Shown: one piece after another, positions 63,124 to 64,000 of the stretch
Numbering within the stretch: the stretch's first letter is position 1
How the letters are laid out: each line of letters starts with the position of its first letter
From: Achromobacter pulmonis
GTDB taxonomy: Bacteria; Pseudomonadota; Gammaproteobacteria; Burkholderiales; Burkholderiaceae_B
Length of the DNA: 64,000 nt
Assembly: GCF_902859765.1 (NCBI RefSeq)
Contig: NZ_CADIJV010000002.1
Span: 1-64,000, forward strand
Direction: 5' to 3'
Program-made: the position numbers and the translations under genes
The notes under the pieces: model-generated
Seen by the model: the letters and a program-made list of their open reading frames with translations, nothing else
Told to the model about the DNA's origin: nothing
Databases searched by the model: none

Positions 63124-63570
63124 TCAAAATAGAGCACCACCCCGGCCCGGACCAAAGTTCAACACATGTTGTTCAGCAGTCCAATCGCTGTTAAGCGCCT
63201 TTCCCTGGATACCCACTCCGCTTTCCTGTGATTTCGCGTCGGCGCTATTCAATGCGCGATAGGATGTGTTATTTAAGACACGGTTTTCCGCCAAGCGGAG
63301 CCCTTGGCCCAAGGATGCCACACCGCCGACAAAGGGAATGGCTTGATCTACGCCCCGAGCAATCAAAGGAGAACCCGTAAGTTCCTATGCTGTTTGATAG
63401 GTCAATGTGGTGCCATCTCCATTGCTGAAGATGCGGTTCAATCCCGCACCGATGTTATCGCCACCGTGAAGCGCCAAAGGCGCGGCCACTACCGCGCCGA
63501 GCCCCGTTGAACTTAAACCAACTGCGCCAGCGGTAATCCCCCCATTTTTAGCGATTGTGGATTCAGACGG
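63124..63570 (-). pseudogene. Decayed toxin tip of module D
   Basis: The frame reads IAKNGGITAGAVGLSSTGLG, then AVVAAPLALHGGDNIGAGLN and IFSNGDGTTLTYQTA, meets a TAG, and continues in the same frame as ELTGSPLIARGVDQAIPFVG through LNSDWTAEQHVLNFGPGRGG before TGA at 63124. The hydrophobic, Gly-rich lead followed by HGGDNI resembles tips such as DUF4225-like modules. The in-frame stop, the lack of a start and the scrambled 3' part mark it as dead. Confidence 0.55.
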
Positions 63571-63634
63571 TCAGTGCAACTGACCCTAACCCAGTTTTTA
63601 GTACCGATCTAAATTAGAGAAATCCGGCATGATT

Positions 63635-63850
63635 TCACCATATGGAATAGGAGCCGTGCCGTGAAGAGATCGAAATACACCGAAGCGTTTCCAGCGTGGC
63701 CGAGCGCCTCTCGTCGTTCAATAGGCGGCTCTGGTTGCGCTCCGAGAACGCCTGTAGCGCGTCATGCAGGCCAGCTTCCACCTGGCCGCTTTCGCGCAGG
63801 TTGTAATGCATGATCGGAGTGGGCCACAACCATTGGATTTCGCGGGACAT
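63635..63850 (-). pseudogene. 2OG-Fe(II)-oxygenase-like protein, N-terminal fragment with frameshift
   Basis: The ATG at 63850 gives MSREIQWLWPTPIMHYNL, an N-terminus I associate with putative 2OG-Fe(II) oxygenases. After NDERRSAT the frame is lost; the other frame reads HAGNASVYFDLFTAR, the expected continuation, and then runs out. A one-base indel and a truncation at about 63635 are therefore likely. It marks the right border of the Rhs/IS region. Confidence 0.55.
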
Positions 63851-63871
63851 GGATAAACCAGGCAAGCACAC

Positions 63872-63892
63872 GCGGCGCGCCTTTCGCGCCGC
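63872..63892. terminator. GC hairpin near the window end, terminator-like
   Basis: GCGGCGCG (63872-63879) and CGCGCCGC (63885-63892) form an 8-bp perfect stem around CCTTT. There is no T-run. Nothing further is recognisable from 63893 to 64000. Confidence 0.35.
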
Positions 63893-64000
63893 TACATTCC
63901 TAAGTTATCCCCCCGGCTCGAAATCAGTTTAGGGGTGGAAATCAAATATTTCTCCAACCACGGGAAAAGGCGTCGCGAGCGCTTGCGGACTCCCAGAGCG

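Overview
The window is GC-rich proteobacterial chromosome. It carries three Bug/TctC-type solute receptors next to CoA-transferase, amidase and dehydratase genes, four LysR regulators, and three TonB siderophore receptors. That mix is typical of Alcaligenaceae (Achromobacter or Bordetella-like Burkholderiales). The genus is inferred from gene content only. I see no tRNA, rRNA or CRISPR.

Positions 1-49706 are metabolic and transport DNA. After a DUF2239 gene, a DCC thioredoxin-like gene and a broken ankyrin gene comes a LysR gene divergent from dsdA-Bug-amidase (D-serine dehydratase, orphan receptor, amidase). A small secreted protein of 11-residue repeats follows. From 7235 to 17783 lies a tight operon whose first six junctions overlap: LysR, FAD/NAD(P) oxidoreductase, two peptide-type ABC permeases and two ATPases. 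Substrate-binding protein, BAAT-type hydrolase and CMD/AhpD protein follow. Next come a methyltransferase, a lipoprotein, and a LysR gene divergent from Bug-UxaA dehydratase-HpaI aldolase-semialdehyde dehydrogenase, which reads like a sugar-acid route. A FhuA-like receptor with a divergent AraC regulator, an exported sulfide:quinone reductase-like protein, a B12-type radical SAM protein and two lipoproteins follow. A minus-strand operon at 35448-40160 (CMD protein, Bug, cyclase, CoA transferase, CoA-ester lyase) has a divergent LysR, itself followed by a prephenate-dehydratase-like gene. A second siderophore receptor stands divergent from a FecI-FecR-TonB receptor-PepSY iron-signalling cluster with a Fur-box-like site.

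From 49702 to about 63570 the character changes: lower GC, all cassette genes on the minus strand, and many insertion-sequence scars. This is an array of five orphan Rhs/polymorphic-toxin tips, each with a small downstream gene placed as its immunity gene. Module A is a 1077-residue YD-repeat/LysM/C-terminal toxin. Module B is a short core piece with an unknown tip. Modules B' and C carry HExxH zincin-like tips with Cys-rich partners. Module D is a decayed tip. In A, B, B' and C the toxin stop overlaps the immunity start. A short conserved tail motif lies 3' of modules A, B and D. The array is cut by two copies of one IS3-family element (IS-A), two other IS3-type elements (IS-B, IS-C) and IS256-type fragments. 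Each IS transposase set shows a truncation, frameshift or in-frame stop, so the array looks frozen. A truncated 2OG-Fe(II)-oxygenase-like fragment closes the window.

The most unusual items are the cassette array itself, the pairing of two zincin-like tips with Cys-rich partners, the repeated tail motif, a radical SAM protein with CX4CX2C spacing, and the prephenate-dehydratase-like protein with an altered active-site motif.
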